A stretch of 64,000 bases of DNA, from the NCBI RefSeq assembly GCF_048159605.1, contig NZ_JBLREB010000003.1, forward strand, positions 173,666 to 237,665, in the 5' to 3' direction. The notes under the pieces were generated by a model that saw only the letters and a program-made list of their open reading frames with translations, was not told where the DNA came from and searched no databases. The DNA is from Ectobacillus polymachus. GTDB taxonomy: Bacteria > Bacillota > Bacilli > Bacillales > Bacillaceae_G. Below, one piece after another: positions 41,310 through 51,029 of this stretch. The translations under genes and the position numbers were made by a program. The first letter of the stretch is position 1; every line of letters starts with the position of its first letter.

Positions 41310-42502
41310 AAATAATCGGAATTGGCGATGACGGGAAGCGCAGCTTGCTTCCGCAATACGAAACATGGATTTATGAAAGTGAAGTGTTAGTGGGAGGAAA
41401 ACGACAGCTTGCTTTTTTCCCCGATTATACGGGAGAGAAAATTGTGATTGAAGGCGGTCTTTCAAAACTAGTAGAACGTCTCCAAGCAGAAACAAGAAGC
41501 GTTGTTATTCTAGCATCTGGTGATCCTCTATTCTATGGAATCGGCAGCTATTTATCTAGCAAACTTCATCTTGAAATCTATCCGTATCTTAGTTCTGTCC
41601 AGCTCGCTTTTTCCAGAATGGGAGAACGTTGGCAGGATGCATATGTGACGAGTGTTCATGGCAGAAGTATGAAAGGGCTGGCGCAGCGCATTGACGGAAA
41701 GAAAAAAATTGCAATCTTAACGGATGAAGAACATTCGCCAAATCGAATTGCGCAATACTTGCTGTCGTTTGGTATGACAGAGTACCAGGCATTTGTAGCT
41801 GAGAATTTAGGCAGCGAAAGTGAAAGCTGCCGCTATCTAGAGCTTAATGAAATGAAAGATACAGAGTTTTCGCCGTTAAATGTAGTTATTTTAAAGAAAA
41901 CGGGCCAAGGTCCATCTTGGTCAGTTGGAATTGAAGATGAAGAATTTATTCAGCGAAAACCGGAAAAAGGTCTTATTACGAAAAAAGAAATTCGTACGCT
42001 TAGCATAAGTGCCCTGCAATTACAGAAGGACAGTGTTGTATGGGATATCGGGACATGTACAGGATCTGTTGCGATTGAAGCGGCAAAAATTGCCCGGGAA
42101 GGTCAAATTTTTGCGATTGAAAAGAATGAAGGCGATTTAGAAAATTGCCGACAAAACTTAGCGAAATTTCGTGTAGATGCGACGGTTGTCCAAGGAAAAG
42201 CACCAGAAGGGCTTGATACGTTCCCTGATCCGGATGCGGTCTTTATCGGAGGAACAGCGGGCGGAATGGATGCGATTTTAGACATTTGCTGCAGCCGCTT
42301 GAAAGAGAATGGCCGGATTGTATTAAATGCGGTAACGATTGAAAATCTGGCAGAAGCCCAGAAAGCATTTAAAAAACAGGGATTCAAGACGAATATTACG
42401 CTTGTACAAATTTCAAGAAGCAAGCCGATTTTAAATCTAACACGGTTCGATGCATTAAACCCTATATACATTATTGCTGCAGAGCGGGAAAAAGGAGAGT
42501 AA
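41306..42502 (+). CDS. cbiET: Cobalt-precorrin-7 C5/C15 methyltransferase and C12 decarboxylase (CbiE-CbiT fusion)
   Basis: 398 aa from the ATG overlapping the cbiD stop. Residues about 1-195 form CbiE (GDDGKRSLLP, LASGDPLFYGIG, SVQLAFSRM), and 205-398 form CbiT (VWDIGTCTGSVAIEAA SAM motif, AVFIGGTAGGMD). The fused enzyme methylates C5 and C15 and decarboxylates the C12 acetate. The fusion is the same as B. megaterium CbiET and aerobic CobL. Confidence 0.94.
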   Translation: MKIIGIGDDGKRSLLPQYETWIYESEVLVGGKRQLAFFPDYTGEKIVIEGGLSKLVERLQAETRSVVILASGDPLFYGIGSYLSSKLHLEIYPYLSSVQLAFSRMGERWQDAYVTSVHGRSMKGLAQRIDGKKKIAILTDEEHSPNRIAQYLLSFGMTEYQAFVAENLGSESESCRYLELNEMKDTEFSPLNVVILKKTGQGPSWSVGIEDEEFIQRKPEKGLITKKEIRTLSISALQLQKDSVVWDIGTCTGSVAIEAAKIAREGQIFAIEKNEGDLENCRQNLAKFRVDATVVQGKAPEGLDTFPDPDAVFIGGTAGGMDAILDICCSRLKENGRIVLNAVTIENLAEAQKAFKKQGFKTNITLVQISRSKPILNLTRFDALNPIYIIAAEREKGE

Positions 42503-42505
42503 ACG

Positions 42506-43207
42506 ATGCTAGGAACATTATATGGCTTAGGAGTAGGTCCTGGAGACCCTGAACTGATTACCGTAAAGGCATTTCGAAGATTGAAAGAATCACCTGTCAT
42601 TGCTTATCCGAAAAAACAAAAAGGAAGCAAAAGCTATGCACAAAAAATTATCGATGTGTATGTAAATCCGAATGAAAAGGAAATGCTTGGCCTAGTCTTT
42701 CCGATGACAAAAGATCCAACGATTTTAGAGAAAAAATGGCGCGAGACGGTTGAAAGCGTATGGGAGAAGCTGCAAGAAGGTAAGGATGTAGCGTTCGTAA
42801 CAGAAGGCGACCCGCTTTTATATAGCACATTCATCCACATGATGGTGTTGATGCAAGAGCGTCATCCAGAAGCAATTATTGAGGTCGTTCCTGGTATCTC
42901 TTCTGTTAACGGTGCTGCAGCAAGACTTGGCATTCCGCTTGCGGACGGTGATGAGCATGTGGCAATTATTCCGGCACGCGATGATTATGAAGCAATGAAA
43001 CAAGCAATTGCAAATCATGATTGCGTTATTTTTATTAAAGTGGCAAAGGTTATCGATTTAATGCTGCAAGTTGTACGTGAATTAGGGCTGCTTGCGAATA
43101 CTTCTGTTGTAACAAAAGTAACGTCTGATGAAGAAATTATTTGGAAGGCCGAAGAAATAGAAGGAGCAGAGCTAGAATACTTAACATTAATGGTGGTGAG
43201 AAAATGA
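42506..43207 (+). CDS. cbiL: Cobalt-factor II C20 methyltransferase
   Basis: 233 aa. It methylates C20 of cobalt-factor II with SAM. GLGVGPGDPELITVKAFR near the N-terminus, VTEGDPLLYSTFIHM near 87 and VVPGISSVNGAAARLGIP near 128 are the class III methyltransferase motifs in CbiL form. The TAA of cbiET and this ATG are 4 bases apart; its stop overlaps cbiF (ATGA). Confidence 0.94.
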   Translation: MLGTLYGLGVGPGDPELITVKAFRRLKESPVIAYPKKQKGSKSYAQKIIDVYVNPNEKEMLGLVFPMTKDPTILEKKWRETVESVWEKLQEGKDVAFVTEGDPLLYSTFIHMMVLMQERHPEAIIEVVPGISSVNGAAARLGIPLADGDEHVAIIPARDDYEAMKQAIANHDCVIFIKVAKVIDLMLQVVRELGLLANTSVVTKVTSDEEIIWKAEEIEGAELEYLTLMVVRK

Positions 43208-43977
43208 AGTTATACATAATTGGAGCAGGTCCTGGCGATCCCGATTTAATTACGGTAAAAGGATTAAAACTTCTGCAAGAAGCAGATGTAGTCTTGTATG
43301 CCGATTCTCTTGTAAATGAAGAATTAATTGCAAAAGCAAAGCCGGAAGCAGAAGTAATGAAAACAGCAGGGATGCATTTAGAAGAAATGGTTGCCATTAT
43401 GGTAGAACGCATCAAGCAAGGGAAAAAGGTTGTCCGTGTTCATACAGGCGACCCTGCTGTATACGGTGCCATTATGGAACAAATTGTTTTGTTGAAAAAA
43501 GAAGGAATCGGTGTTGAAATCGTTCCTGGCGTAAGCTCTGTATTTGCAGGTGCTGCAGCAGCAGTAGCAGAACTTACGATTCCTGACTTAACCCAAACCG
43601 TAATTTTAACTAGAGCAGAAGGACGCACCCCTGTACCTGAATTTGAAAAGCTGCGAGATTTAGCTAAACACCATTGTACGATTGCTCTTTTCCTAAGTAG
43701 CACCTTAACGAAAAAGGTGATGAAAGAAGTATTGGATGCCGGCTGGAGCAAGGATACGCCGGTGGCGGTTATTTACCGAGCGTCTTGGCCGGACCAACAA
43801 GTAGTACGGACGACGGTTGAACATTTAGACGAAGCGATGCGGGCCAATGGTATCCGGAAGCAAGCAATGATTTTAATGGGCTGGGCACTGGATGAAAATA
43901 TCCATGATAAAGACTACCGTTCTAAGCTGTACGATAAGGGGTTCACGCACGGATTTAGACGGGGGGTAACATCGTGA
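43204..43977 (+). CDS. cbiF: Cobalt-precorrin-4 C11 methyltransferase
   Basis: 257 aa from the ATG that overlaps the cbiL stop. It methylates C11. IIGAGPGDPDLITVKG, RVHTGDPAVYGAIMEQ and VVPGVSSVFAGAAA are the SAM-binding motifs; TLTRAEGRTPVPE-like and FLSSTL segments identify CbiF/CobM. It is coupled to cbiG by GTGA. Confidence 0.94.
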   Translation: MKLYIIGAGPGDPDLITVKGLKLLQEADVVLYADSLVNEELIAKAKPEAEVMKTAGMHLEEMVAIMVERIKQGKKVVRVHTGDPAVYGAIMEQIVLLKKEGIGVEIVPGVSSVFAGAAAAVAELTIPDLTQTVILTRAEGRTPVPEFEKLRDLAKHHCTIALFLSSTLTKKVMKEVLDAGWSKDTPVAVIYRASWPDQQVVRTTVEHLDEAMRANGIRKQAMILMGWALDENIHDKDYRSKLYDKGFTHGFRRGVTS

Positions 43978-45098
43978 TCCTTTCGCTTGAAGAAGAACAA
44001 ATGCCTGCCATTAACCAAAACGGCAAGTATGCAGTCGTTGCAATCACCAAACATGGCGTACAGATTGCAAGAAAACTAGGACGTTCGTTTCAAAATTCAG
44101 ATGTGTATTATATGAGCAAATTTGAACAAGGAGACGAACAAGATAAGGGCATTCAAATGTTTACAGGAAGTGTTCGTTTATTGCTTCCTGCCCTTTTCAA
44201 ATCGTATGAAGGACTTATTATCATTATTTCTCTCGGTGCAGTTGTGCGCATGATTGCGCCTCTTTTAAAGGATAAAAAGGTAGATCCGGCTGTTGTTGTG
44301 ATCGATGATAGAGGTGAGAATGTCATCAGCGTATTATCTGGTCATATCGGCGGAGCGAATGAACTAACGAGAGAAGTAGCAGCTGCTCTAGGTGCCAATC
44401 CCATTATTACGACGGCTTCAGATGTACAGCAAACGATTCCGGTTGACCTCTTTGGCAAGCGCTTTGGTTGGGTATGGGAGTCAGCAGAAAAATTAACACC
44501 TGTCAGCGCTGCCGTTGTGAATGAAGAACAAATTGCGATTATACAAGAATCTGGAGAAAAAGAATGGTGGAACTATGATCATCCGCTTCCTGCCCATATG
44601 AAAGTCTATCATACGGTCGGCGAGGCGTTAGACCAGCCGCACGATGCTGCTCTTGTTGTCACGCATCGGAATTTACGTGCACAGGAGAATGCCATTTTAC
44701 AAAACGGGGTGCTCTATCGTCCGAAGGTGATTGTGCTAGGGATGGGCTGTAACCGCGGGACATCTGCAAAAGAGATCGAAGCTGTTATTGATGAAACATT
44801 AAAGGAACTGAATTTCTCCAAAAAAAGTGTAAAAGCTCTCTGCAGCATTGATTTGAAAAAAGATGAAGAAGGGTTGCTTGAGGTGGTACGAAAGAACGAT
44901 TGGGAGTTTGTCTATTATGCTCCGAACGTACTCAATATGGTGAAAATCCAGCAGCCTTCTGAAACAGTATTCAAATATACAGGAGCATATGGGGTGAGCG
45001 AGCCAGCAGCCTTGTTATATAGCGGTGCGGAATCTCTAGAACTTGTGAAGAAAAAGTCAGGAAATGTAACGATTTCTGTAGCAGTTATTCCCCACTAA
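43974..45098 (+). CDS. cbiG: Cobalt-precorrin-5A hydrolase
   Basis: 374 aa, GTG start overlapping the cbiF stop. It opens the delta-lactone and releases acetaldehyde from C20. SLGAVVRMIAPLLKDKKVDPAVVVIDD and SGHIGGANELTREVA are hallmark N-terminal segments, followed by the linker and the CbiG C-terminal domain with LGMGCNRGTSAKEIEAV. It is specific to the anaerobic route. Confidence 0.93.
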   Translation: MILSLEEEQMPAINQNGKYAVVAITKHGVQIARKLGRSFQNSDVYYMSKFEQGDEQDKGIQMFTGSVRLLLPALFKSYEGLIIIISLGAVVRMIAPLLKDKKVDPAVVVIDDRGENVISVLSGHIGGANELTREVAAALGANPIITTASDVQQTIPVDLFGKRFGWVWESAEKLTPVSAAVVNEEQIAIIQESGEKEWWNYDHPLPAHMKVYHTVGEALDQPHDAALVVTHRNLRAQENAILQNGVLYRPKVIVLGMGCNRGTSAKEIEAVIDETLKELNFSKKSVKALCSIDLKKDEEGLLEVVRKNDWEFVYYAPNVLNMVKIQQPSETVFKYTGAYGVSEPAALLYSGAESLELVKKKSGNVTISVAVIPH

Positions 45099-45121
45099 TT
45101 CATAAGGAAAGGAGGAAAAAC

Positions 45122-46486
45122 ATGTCCAATCGAAGACTTGTAATTGCAGGAACGGGAAGCGGTGTTGGAAAAACAACTGTAACGATCGGAATTATGTCGG
45201 CATTACGGAAAAAAGGGTATGTTGTCCAAGGTTTTAAATGTGGTCCAGATTATATTGATCCTACGTATCATACAGCAGTCACAGGAAGAAGCTCGCGCAA
45301 TTTGGACAGCTGGATGTTGAATCATGAAATGGTCAAAGAAATCGTAAACCGCGGTAGCGCGGGTGCTGATATTTCGATTATTGAAGGTGTAATGGGCTTC
45401 TTTGATGGAAAAAGTCCGACGAGTAATGCCGGGACAACAGCCGAAATTAGTATCATTACAAAAAGTCCAGTAGTTCTCGTCGTAAATTGTGCAAGTATGG
45501 CCCGAAGTAGCGCAGCTATTGTAAAAGGGTTTCAAATGTTTTTAGAAGAAGCGAATATTGTTGGTGTCATTGCGAACCGAGTTGGCAGTGAGGGACATTT
45601 TAAAATTGTGAAAGCAGCGATTGAACAAGAGTGCAATATTCCGGTCCTTGGTTTTATAAAACGAAATGCCGAGCTTACGATTCCAGAGCGTCATCTAGGG
45701 CTCGTGCCTTCTGTAGAACGCGGTGAGCTTGATTCATTTTTTGATCAACTCGGAGATGCGCTGCTAGAAACAGTAGATATCGACCGCTTATACGAGCTTG
45801 CCACGACAACTGCTCTTGAAGTAACACATTCGCAGTTTGAGAGAAAAGAAGAGAAAACGGTTCGCATCGCTGTAGCAAGAGATGCGGCGTTTAACTTTTA
45901 TTACCAGGAGAACTTTGATCTATTAGAAGCTAACGGCGCAGAACTCGTGGAGTTTTCTCCCTTAAACGGCGAAGTTGTTCCAGAGGATGTAGATGGTCTC
46001 TATATCGGCGGCGGATTTCCAGAAGAATTTGCAAGTGAACTGTCGAAGCAAACGGAAGTGAAGCATTCCATCCAAACTGCAATAGAAAATGGGATGCCTA
46101 CTTTAGCTGAATGTGGCGGGTTTATGTTTTTAACAGAAGCGATTGAAACGACAGACGGAGAAAGCTATGAAATGGTCGGTGTCATTCCTGGTACAGTCAC
46201 CATGCAAACAAAACTGGCCGCATTAGGATACCGTGAAGTAACTGGATCTAACTTTTTACTAGCAGGAAACTTGCAAGCAAAGGGACATGAGTTTCACTAC
46301 TCGACATTCCATCCAAAAGCCGAGGTTCCGTATGCTTATGAAACAAAAGGGATGCGCGGGTTGAAGCAAGAAGGATTCCAAAAAGGAAATTTGATTACCG
46401 GTTATACGCATTTTCATTTTGGGTCATGTCCACAGATGGCGATCAATTGGATTACGCAATGCAAGGAGTGGAAAGCATATGCCTAA
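45122..46486 (+). CDS. cbiA: Cobyrinic acid a,c-diamide synthase
   Basis: 454 aa, preceded by AAAGGAGGAA. It amidates the a and c side chains with glutamine and ATP. The ATP-binding half has AGTGSGVGKTTVTIG and KCGPDYIDPTYHT; the glutaminase half has ECGGFMFL with the nucleophilic cysteine and FHFGSCP near the end. The last 8 bases overlap the cobQ start. Confidence 0.95.
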   Translation: MSNRRLVIAGTGSGVGKTTVTIGIMSALRKKGYVVQGFKCGPDYIDPTYHTAVTGRSSRNLDSWMLNHEMVKEIVNRGSAGADISIIEGVMGFFDGKSPTSNAGTTAEISIITKSPVVLVVNCASMARSSAAIVKGFQMFLEEANIVGVIANRVGSEGHFKIVKAAIEQECNIPVLGFIKRNAELTIPERHLGLVPSVERGELDSFFDQLGDALLETVDIDRLYELATTTALEVTHSQFERKEEKTVRIAVARDAAFNFYYQENFDLLEANGAELVEFSPLNGEVVPEDVDGLYIGGGFPEEFASELSKQTEVKHSIQTAIENGMPTLAECGGFMFLTEAIETTDGESYEMVGVIPGTVTMQTKLAALGYREVTGSNFLLAGNLQAKGHEFHYSTFHPKAEVPYAYETKGMRGLKQEGFQKGNLITGYTHFHFGSCPQMAINWITQCKEWKAYA

Positions 46487-47990
46487 AGCATTACCTATTA
46501 TGTTTCAAGGCACGCACTCGGATGCGGGAAAAAGCGTTATTACGACAGCTTTTTGCCGTATTTTTGCACAGGATGGTTTCAAAACTGCACCGTTTAAGTC
46601 GCAAAATATGGCATTGAATTCCTACATAACGATTGATGGAAAAGAAATCGGCAGAGCGCAAGGCGTACAGGCTGAAGCAGCCGGTGTAATCGCAACGACG
46701 GATATGAATCCAATATTAATTAAGCCGTCACGCGATTATGAATCCCAAATTGTTGTGCACGGTAAGGTATACCAATCTATGAAAGCAGGAGCATACCGCA
46801 AAGATTTTTTTGAAAAGGGTGTGCAATTAATTCAAGATTCTCTGCATGTTTTATCTGAGGAATATGAACGGATTGTAATCGAAGGAGCAGGAAGTCCGGC
46901 AGAAATAAACTTAAATGACCGCGAATTGGTGAATATGCGTGTGGCAAGAATGTCGAACGCTCCTGTTGTGTTAATTGGGGATATCGATAAAGGCGGTGTT
47001 TTTGCAAGTTTAGTAGGAACCCTGCAACTATTGGATCCAGAAGACCGCAAGCGCGTGATTGGTGTCATTATTAATAAATTTCGCGGTGATATAAGTTTAT
47101 TAGAACCAGGGCTAAAATGGTTTGAAGAGTATTCGGGAAAACCAGTGCTCGGTGTCGTTCCGTATGTACCGAATTTGAACATTGATGCGGAAGACTCCCT
47201 TGTATTACAGCATTATACCGCTGCTTCTAATACAAAAAAGGATATTGATATTGCGGTTATCCAATATCCGCGTATTTCGAATTTTACAGATGTAGAACCG
47301 TTTTTTGCCGAGCCAGATTGTCATGTTCGTCATATTACGAGAGCCGATCAACTAGGGGAACCAGACCTTGTTATTTTGCCGGGCAGTAAAAATACAATGG
47401 AAGATTATATGTTTTTACAAGAAAGCGGTCTTGTAAATCAACTGCTCGCGTTACATAAGAAATCTCTTATTTTCGGAATTTGCGGCGGCTATCAAATGCT
47501 AGGAAAGGAAATTCATGATCCACTAGCGATTGAATCGCCGTATCAAAAAATAGAGGGGTTATCTCTTCTTCCTTTGCGAACGACAATGACAAACGAGAAA
47601 ACAACCGTGTTAACAGAAGGAAAGCTCGTGTTCCAGAATGAAACATTTTCTGTAACAGGCTACGAGATTCATATGGGTGAAACGATAGGGGAAGAAGGAT
47701 ATCAATCTCTTATTACAACGAGAACTAAGAATGACGGATGCAAAACTGCAGATGAGCAAGTAATCGGTACTTATTTTCACGGCATCTTTCATAATGATGC
47801 CTTTCGGGAAATTTTGTTAAATACAATTCGGAAAAAGAAGGGATTAGATCCAATCCACTCTCGTCCGTCTTTTAATCAATTGCGGGAAGATGCATATAAT
47901 CAGTTGGCGGATCATGTTAGAAAGTATGTAAATCTTGAATACATCGAGAAAAAAATGGAAGAATTTCAAGCAGAGGAGATAGTAAAGTGA
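46479..47990 (+). CDS. cobQ: Cobyric acid synthase
   Basis: 503 aa from the ATG inside the cbiA end. It amidates side chains b, d, e and g of adenosylcobyrinic diamide. P-loop-like FQGTHSDAGKSVITTAFCR and SQNMALNSY at the N-terminus, VIEGAGSPAEINL, and the class I glutamine amidotransferase site IFGICGGYQMLG (nucleophilic Cys) with GTYFHGIFH are present. It is also called CbiP. Confidence 0.95.
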   Translation: MPKALPIMFQGTHSDAGKSVITTAFCRIFAQDGFKTAPFKSQNMALNSYITIDGKEIGRAQGVQAEAAGVIATTDMNPILIKPSRDYESQIVVHGKVYQSMKAGAYRKDFFEKGVQLIQDSLHVLSEEYERIVIEGAGSPAEINLNDRELVNMRVARMSNAPVVLIGDIDKGGVFASLVGTLQLLDPEDRKRVIGVIINKFRGDISLLEPGLKWFEEYSGKPVLGVVPYVPNLNIDAEDSLVLQHYTAASNTKKDIDIAVIQYPRISNFTDVEPFFAEPDCHVRHITRADQLGEPDLVILPGSKNTMEDYMFLQESGLVNQLLALHKKSLIFGICGGYQMLGKEIHDPLAIESPYQKIEGLSLLPLRTTMTNEKTTVLTEGKLVFQNETFSVTGYEIHMGETIGEEGYQSLITTRTKNDGCKTADEQVIGTYFHGIFHNDAFREILLNTIRKKKGLDPIHSRPSFNQLREDAYNQLADHVRKYVNLEYIEKKMEEFQAEEIVK

Positions 47991-49027
47991 TCGAAACAAT
48001 CCACAGTATAGGACCAGTAGATAAGCAAATGGAAAAGCGTGTAGAGGAATATATTGATACATTAACAAAGCCACCTGGCAGTTTAGGAAGATTAGAGGAA
48101 CTTGCGATTCAGCTTGCTGGAATTACATCCGAGCCATTTCCTGTTGTAACACCAGCTGGGGTGATTACGTTTGCTGCTGACCACGGAGTAGTAAAAGAAG
48201 GAGTATCCGCATTCCCAGCAGAGGTTACCGTTCAAATGGTTTTAAACTTTTTACATGGCGGAGCTGCTGTTAATGTGTTTAGCAGACAAATCGGTGCAAA
48301 ATTTGAGATTGTCGATGTTGGCGTAGCAGAGACAATTGAGGCAGAGGGATTAATTCAGCGTAAAGTACGTTTTGGGACAGCGAACTTCTGCGAAGAGGAT
48401 GCGATGACGAGAGAAGAAGCAGAAAAGGCGATTGCAGTTGGATATGAGCGGGCAGAAAACATGATTCAGCAAGGTGTGAAATGCTTGATTGTAGGAGAAA
48501 TGGGAATTGGCAATACCACGACAAGTAGTGCCATTCTCGCGGTGTTAAGCGGTCGTGACATTCGTGAATTGGTTGGCCGCGGGACTGGAATAGTGCCTGA
48601 AAAAGTTCAGCATAAGCAAGATGTAATTATGCGTGCGATTGAAGCAAGAAAACCGGATAAAAACGATCCAATTGATGTATTGGCAAAGGTTGGCGGCTTG
48701 GAAATCGCTGCAATGACAGGCGCAATGCTTGCTGCTGCGTCTCATCGTATTCCTATTTTAGTGGATGGCTTTATTTGTACAATTTCTGCTCTGCTTGCAA
48801 AAGGAATCTGTGAGAATGCAGGCGACTATATGATTATCGGACATCATTCGGTTGAAATCGGACATAAGATTGCCATTGAAATGTTAGGAAAGCAACCAAT
48901 TTTAGATTTAGGATTTCGTTTAGGAGAAGGAAGCGGAGCTGTAGTTGCTTTTCCAATTCTCCAATCTGCATCACTCATGCTAAAAGAAATGGCAACATTC
49001 GAATCTGCTAATATTTCAAATAAATAA
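47987..49027 (+). CDS. cobT: Nicotinate-nucleotide-dimethylbenzimidazole phosphoribosyltransferase
   Basis: 346 aa, GTG start overlapping cobQ (GTGA). It activates DMB to alpha-ribazole phosphate. KPPGSLGRLEELA near residue 27, TFAADHGVVKEGVSAFP, GEMGIGNTTTSSA and the base-binding FRLGEGSGAVVAFP with the catalytic Glu near residue 317 are conserved. With bluB upstream it implies synthesis of true cobalamin rather than only pseudocobalamin. Confidence 0.96.
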   Translation: MIETIHSIGPVDKQMEKRVEEYIDTLTKPPGSLGRLEELAIQLAGITSEPFPVVTPAGVITFAADHGVVKEGVSAFPAEVTVQMVLNFLHGGAAVNVFSRQIGAKFEIVDVGVAETIEAEGLIQRKVRFGTANFCEEDAMTREEAEKAIAVGYERAENMIQQGVKCLIVGEMGIGNTTTSSAILAVLSGRDIRELVGRGTGIVPEKVQHKQDVIMRAIEARKPDKNDPIDVLAKVGGLEIAAMTGAMLAAASHRIPILVDGFICTISALLAKGICENAGDYMIIGHHSVEIGHKIAIEMLGKQPILDLGFRLGEGSGAVVAFPILQSASLMLKEMATFESANISNK

Positions 49028-49050
49028 CTGCTAGTATTTTCGGGCAAGTT

Positions 49051-49077
49051 CCCCCGCGCATTTAGGCGGGGGCTTTC
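49051..49077 (+). terminator. Partial terminator between cobT and sumT
   Basis: CCCCCGC and GCGGGGG pair around an 8-base loop, followed by CTTTCT. The tail is poor in T, so it probably lowers rather than abolishes expression of the second half of the operon. Confidence 0.6.
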
Positions 49078-49111
49078 TACTCGTTTATGCAGGATAAAGA
49101 GGAGTGGGGTA

Positions 49112-49900
49112 ATGGTGACAAAGGGAATAGTATATTTAGTCGGCGCGGGTCCTGGTGACCCAAAACTTATCACGGTTTACGGAATGGAATGTATTCAAAA
49201 AGCTGACGTTATTTTATATGATCGTTTGGCAAGCAGTAAATTGCTAGACTATGCAAAACAGGATGCCGAGCTCATCTTTTGTGGCAAGCTTCCAGGTAAG
49301 CATGCATTAATTCAAGAGCAAATTCATGAGCTTTTAGTAGAAAAAGCGCTTGAAGGAAAAACAGTTGTCCGTTTAAAAGGAGGCGATCCTTGCGTATTTG
49401 GCCGTGTTGGAGAAGAAGCAGAAGTTCTTGCTGAGCAAGGAATTCGCTATGAAATTGTGCCGGGGATTACAGCTGGAATTGCAGCACCTGCTTATGCTGG
49501 CATTCCTGTTACGCACCGAGATTATGCATCTTCCTTTGCCATTGTAACAGCACATGGACGTGCAGAGAAAGGTACAGATCATTTAAATTGGTCAGCCCTT
49601 GCTAACGGCATTGATACAATTGCCTTTTATATGGGAGTCGGAAATTTACATCATATTTGTATGAACCTGATCGAGCATGGAAAAGATCCGCACACACCTG
49701 TTGCGATTATTCAATGGGGAACAACCGAACAGCAAAAGACGATTGTTGGAGATTTAACAACCATTGAAGCTGAGGTTAAGGCAGCAAACATTACTCATCC
49801 TGCGATTGTTCTTGTCGGGGAAGTGGTTGCATTACGAAACAAGATTCAGTGGTTTGAAGAATTACAAGCAAGCAAAGAATTACAGATTGGGAGTTTTTAA
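49112..49900 (+). CDS. sumT: Uroporphyrinogen-III C-methyltransferase
   Basis: 262 aa. It makes precorrin-2 from uroporphyrinogen III with two SAM. YLVGAGPGDPKLITVYGMECI, VVRLKGGDPCVFGRVGEEAEVLA and VVPGITAGIAAPAYAGIPVTHRDYASS are diagnostic for SUMT/CobA. The CysG-like dehydrogenase and ferrochelatase domains are absent, so precorrin-2 oxidation needs another gene outside the window. GAGGAGTGGGG precedes the ATG. Confidence 0.95.
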   Translation: MVTKGIVYLVGAGPGDPKLITVYGMECIQKADVILYDRLASSKLLDYAKQDAELIFCGKLPGKHALIQEQIHELLVEKALEGKTVVRLKGGDPCVFGRVGEEAEVLAEQGIRYEIVPGITAGIAAPAYAGIPVTHRDYASSFAIVTAHGRAEKGTDHLNWSALANGIDTIAFYMGVGNLHHICMNLIEHGKDPHTPVAIIQWGTTEQQKTIVGDLTTIEAEVKAANITHPAIVLVGEVVALRNKIQWFEELQASKELQIGSF

Positions 49901-49901
49901 A

Positions 49902-50471
49902 ATGTCATTAATAGAAGAATTAAAAAGTAGAAGAGCGATTCGCGACTACGCAGAGCGTGATGTTGAGGATGATAAAATTAAAGCATTACTTGACGCTGCT
50001 ACTTGGGCGCCAAATGATCGAATGAGAGAGCCATGGAGCTTTTATGTGATCAAAGGAGAAGCGAAAAAACGGTATGAAGAATTGGCAACTTCTTACTTGC
50101 AGGAACGCTTTCCAACGAAGCCTCACCTTGTTGAAAGTTCATTGAAAGTATTGAAACATACACCCGTTCATATTATCGTGACGTCTGATATTGTACCTGG
50201 TGATGAGGAAGCATCAGAAGATAATGAATACGCTGTCTGCTGCGCGATTCATTCGATGTGGCTCGCTGCAAAAGAGCTGGGATTAGGATTTGTTTGGCGG
50301 ACAAGAGGTGTAGGCCTTGTTCGGGATAAACGTATGTATGCATTTATCGGTTCACCAGAAAACAAAAAAATTATCGGAAATGTGTTTATAGGTTATCCGG
50401 ATGAGGAGTCATTGAAAAAACAAAAAACCCCTGCCCGGACACCATTTGAAGAGAAAACAACTTGGTTGTGA
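49902..50471 (+). CDS. cbiY: Nitroreductase-family protein of the cobalamin operon (CbiY-like)
   Basis: 189 aa from ATG one base after the sumT stop. The flavin-binding nitroreductase fold shows in ELKSRRAIRDYAERDVEDDK, ATWAPNDRMREPWSFYVI and CCAIHSMWLAAKELGLGFVWR. The BluB-specific residues around GMQPWN and NSIPETD are replaced, so it is not a second DMB synthase. Its place between sumT and btuR equals that of cbiY in B. megaterium. It might reduce Co(II) to Co(I) for BtuR; that is inference. Confidence 0.75.
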   Translation: MSLIEELKSRRAIRDYAERDVEDDKIKALLDAATWAPNDRMREPWSFYVIKGEAKKRYEELATSYLQERFPTKPHLVESSLKVLKHTPVHIIVTSDIVPGDEEASEDNEYAVCCAIHSMWLAAKELGLGFVWRTRGVGLVRDKRMYAFIGSPENKKIIGNVFIGYPDEESLKKQKTPARTPFEEKTTWL

Positions 50472-50483
50472 GGGTGTGAAAAT

Positions 50484-51029
50484 ATGATAGAAACTGCTGG
50501 TAAGGGACTTACGCTTGTGTATACAGGTGACGGAAAGGGAAAAACGACGGCAGCTCTTGGTCTTGCAGTTCGTGCTGCCGGCCGCGGCAAGCGGGTATTG
50601 GTTATACAGTTTATTAAATCACCGCAGCGGACATACGGGGAACACATCACGTTTGAAAAGATAGGCATTGAAATGCATCAAACAGGAGTCGGCTTTACGT
50701 GGACGAAAACACCAGAAGAACATCGCGAAGCACTCAATAAGGCATGGGCGTTTACGAAAGAAAAGGTGTTTTCCGGTTTATATGATGTTGTCATTTTAGA
50801 TGAGCTAAACAATGCGCTTGCGATTAGTAAATTCCCGGTTGATGATGTTCTGCCTTTAGATGAAGTGATTCATTTGATTCAAACTCGTCCAGAGGGAATG
50901 CATTTAATTATTACCGGGCGATCCGCGAAAGAAGAGATTATCGCTTGTGCTGATTTGGTTACAGAAATGAAAGAAGTAAAGCATTACTATAAGGAAGGCG
51001 TACAAGCTGTGAAAGGAATTGAATTTTAA
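50484..51029 (+). CDS. btuR: Cob(I)alamin adenosyltransferase, CobA/BtuR type
   Basis: 181 aa. It transfers the 5'-deoxyadenosyl group from ATP to Co(I) corrinoids. P-loop GDGKGKTTAALGLAVRAAGRGKRVL, QFIKSPQRTYGE, DVVILDELNNAL and the C-terminal VTEMKEVKHYY are the CobA/CobO/BtuR pattern. The first base of its successor's ATG is the last base of its TAA. Confidence 0.95.
   Translation: MIETAGKGLTLVYTGDGKGKTTAALGLAVRAAGRGKRVLVIQFIKSPQRTYGEHITFEKIGIEMHQTGVGFTWTKTPEEHREALNKAWAFTKEKVFSGLYDVVILDELNNALAISKFPVDDVLPLDEVIHLIQTRPEGMHLIITGRSAKEEIIACADLVTEMKEVKHYYKEGVQAVKGIEF

Noticed and set aside
42103..42600. 165-aa minus-strand ORF opposite cbiET/cbiL
   Set aside because: Shadow frame across two tightly packed, well-identified genes.
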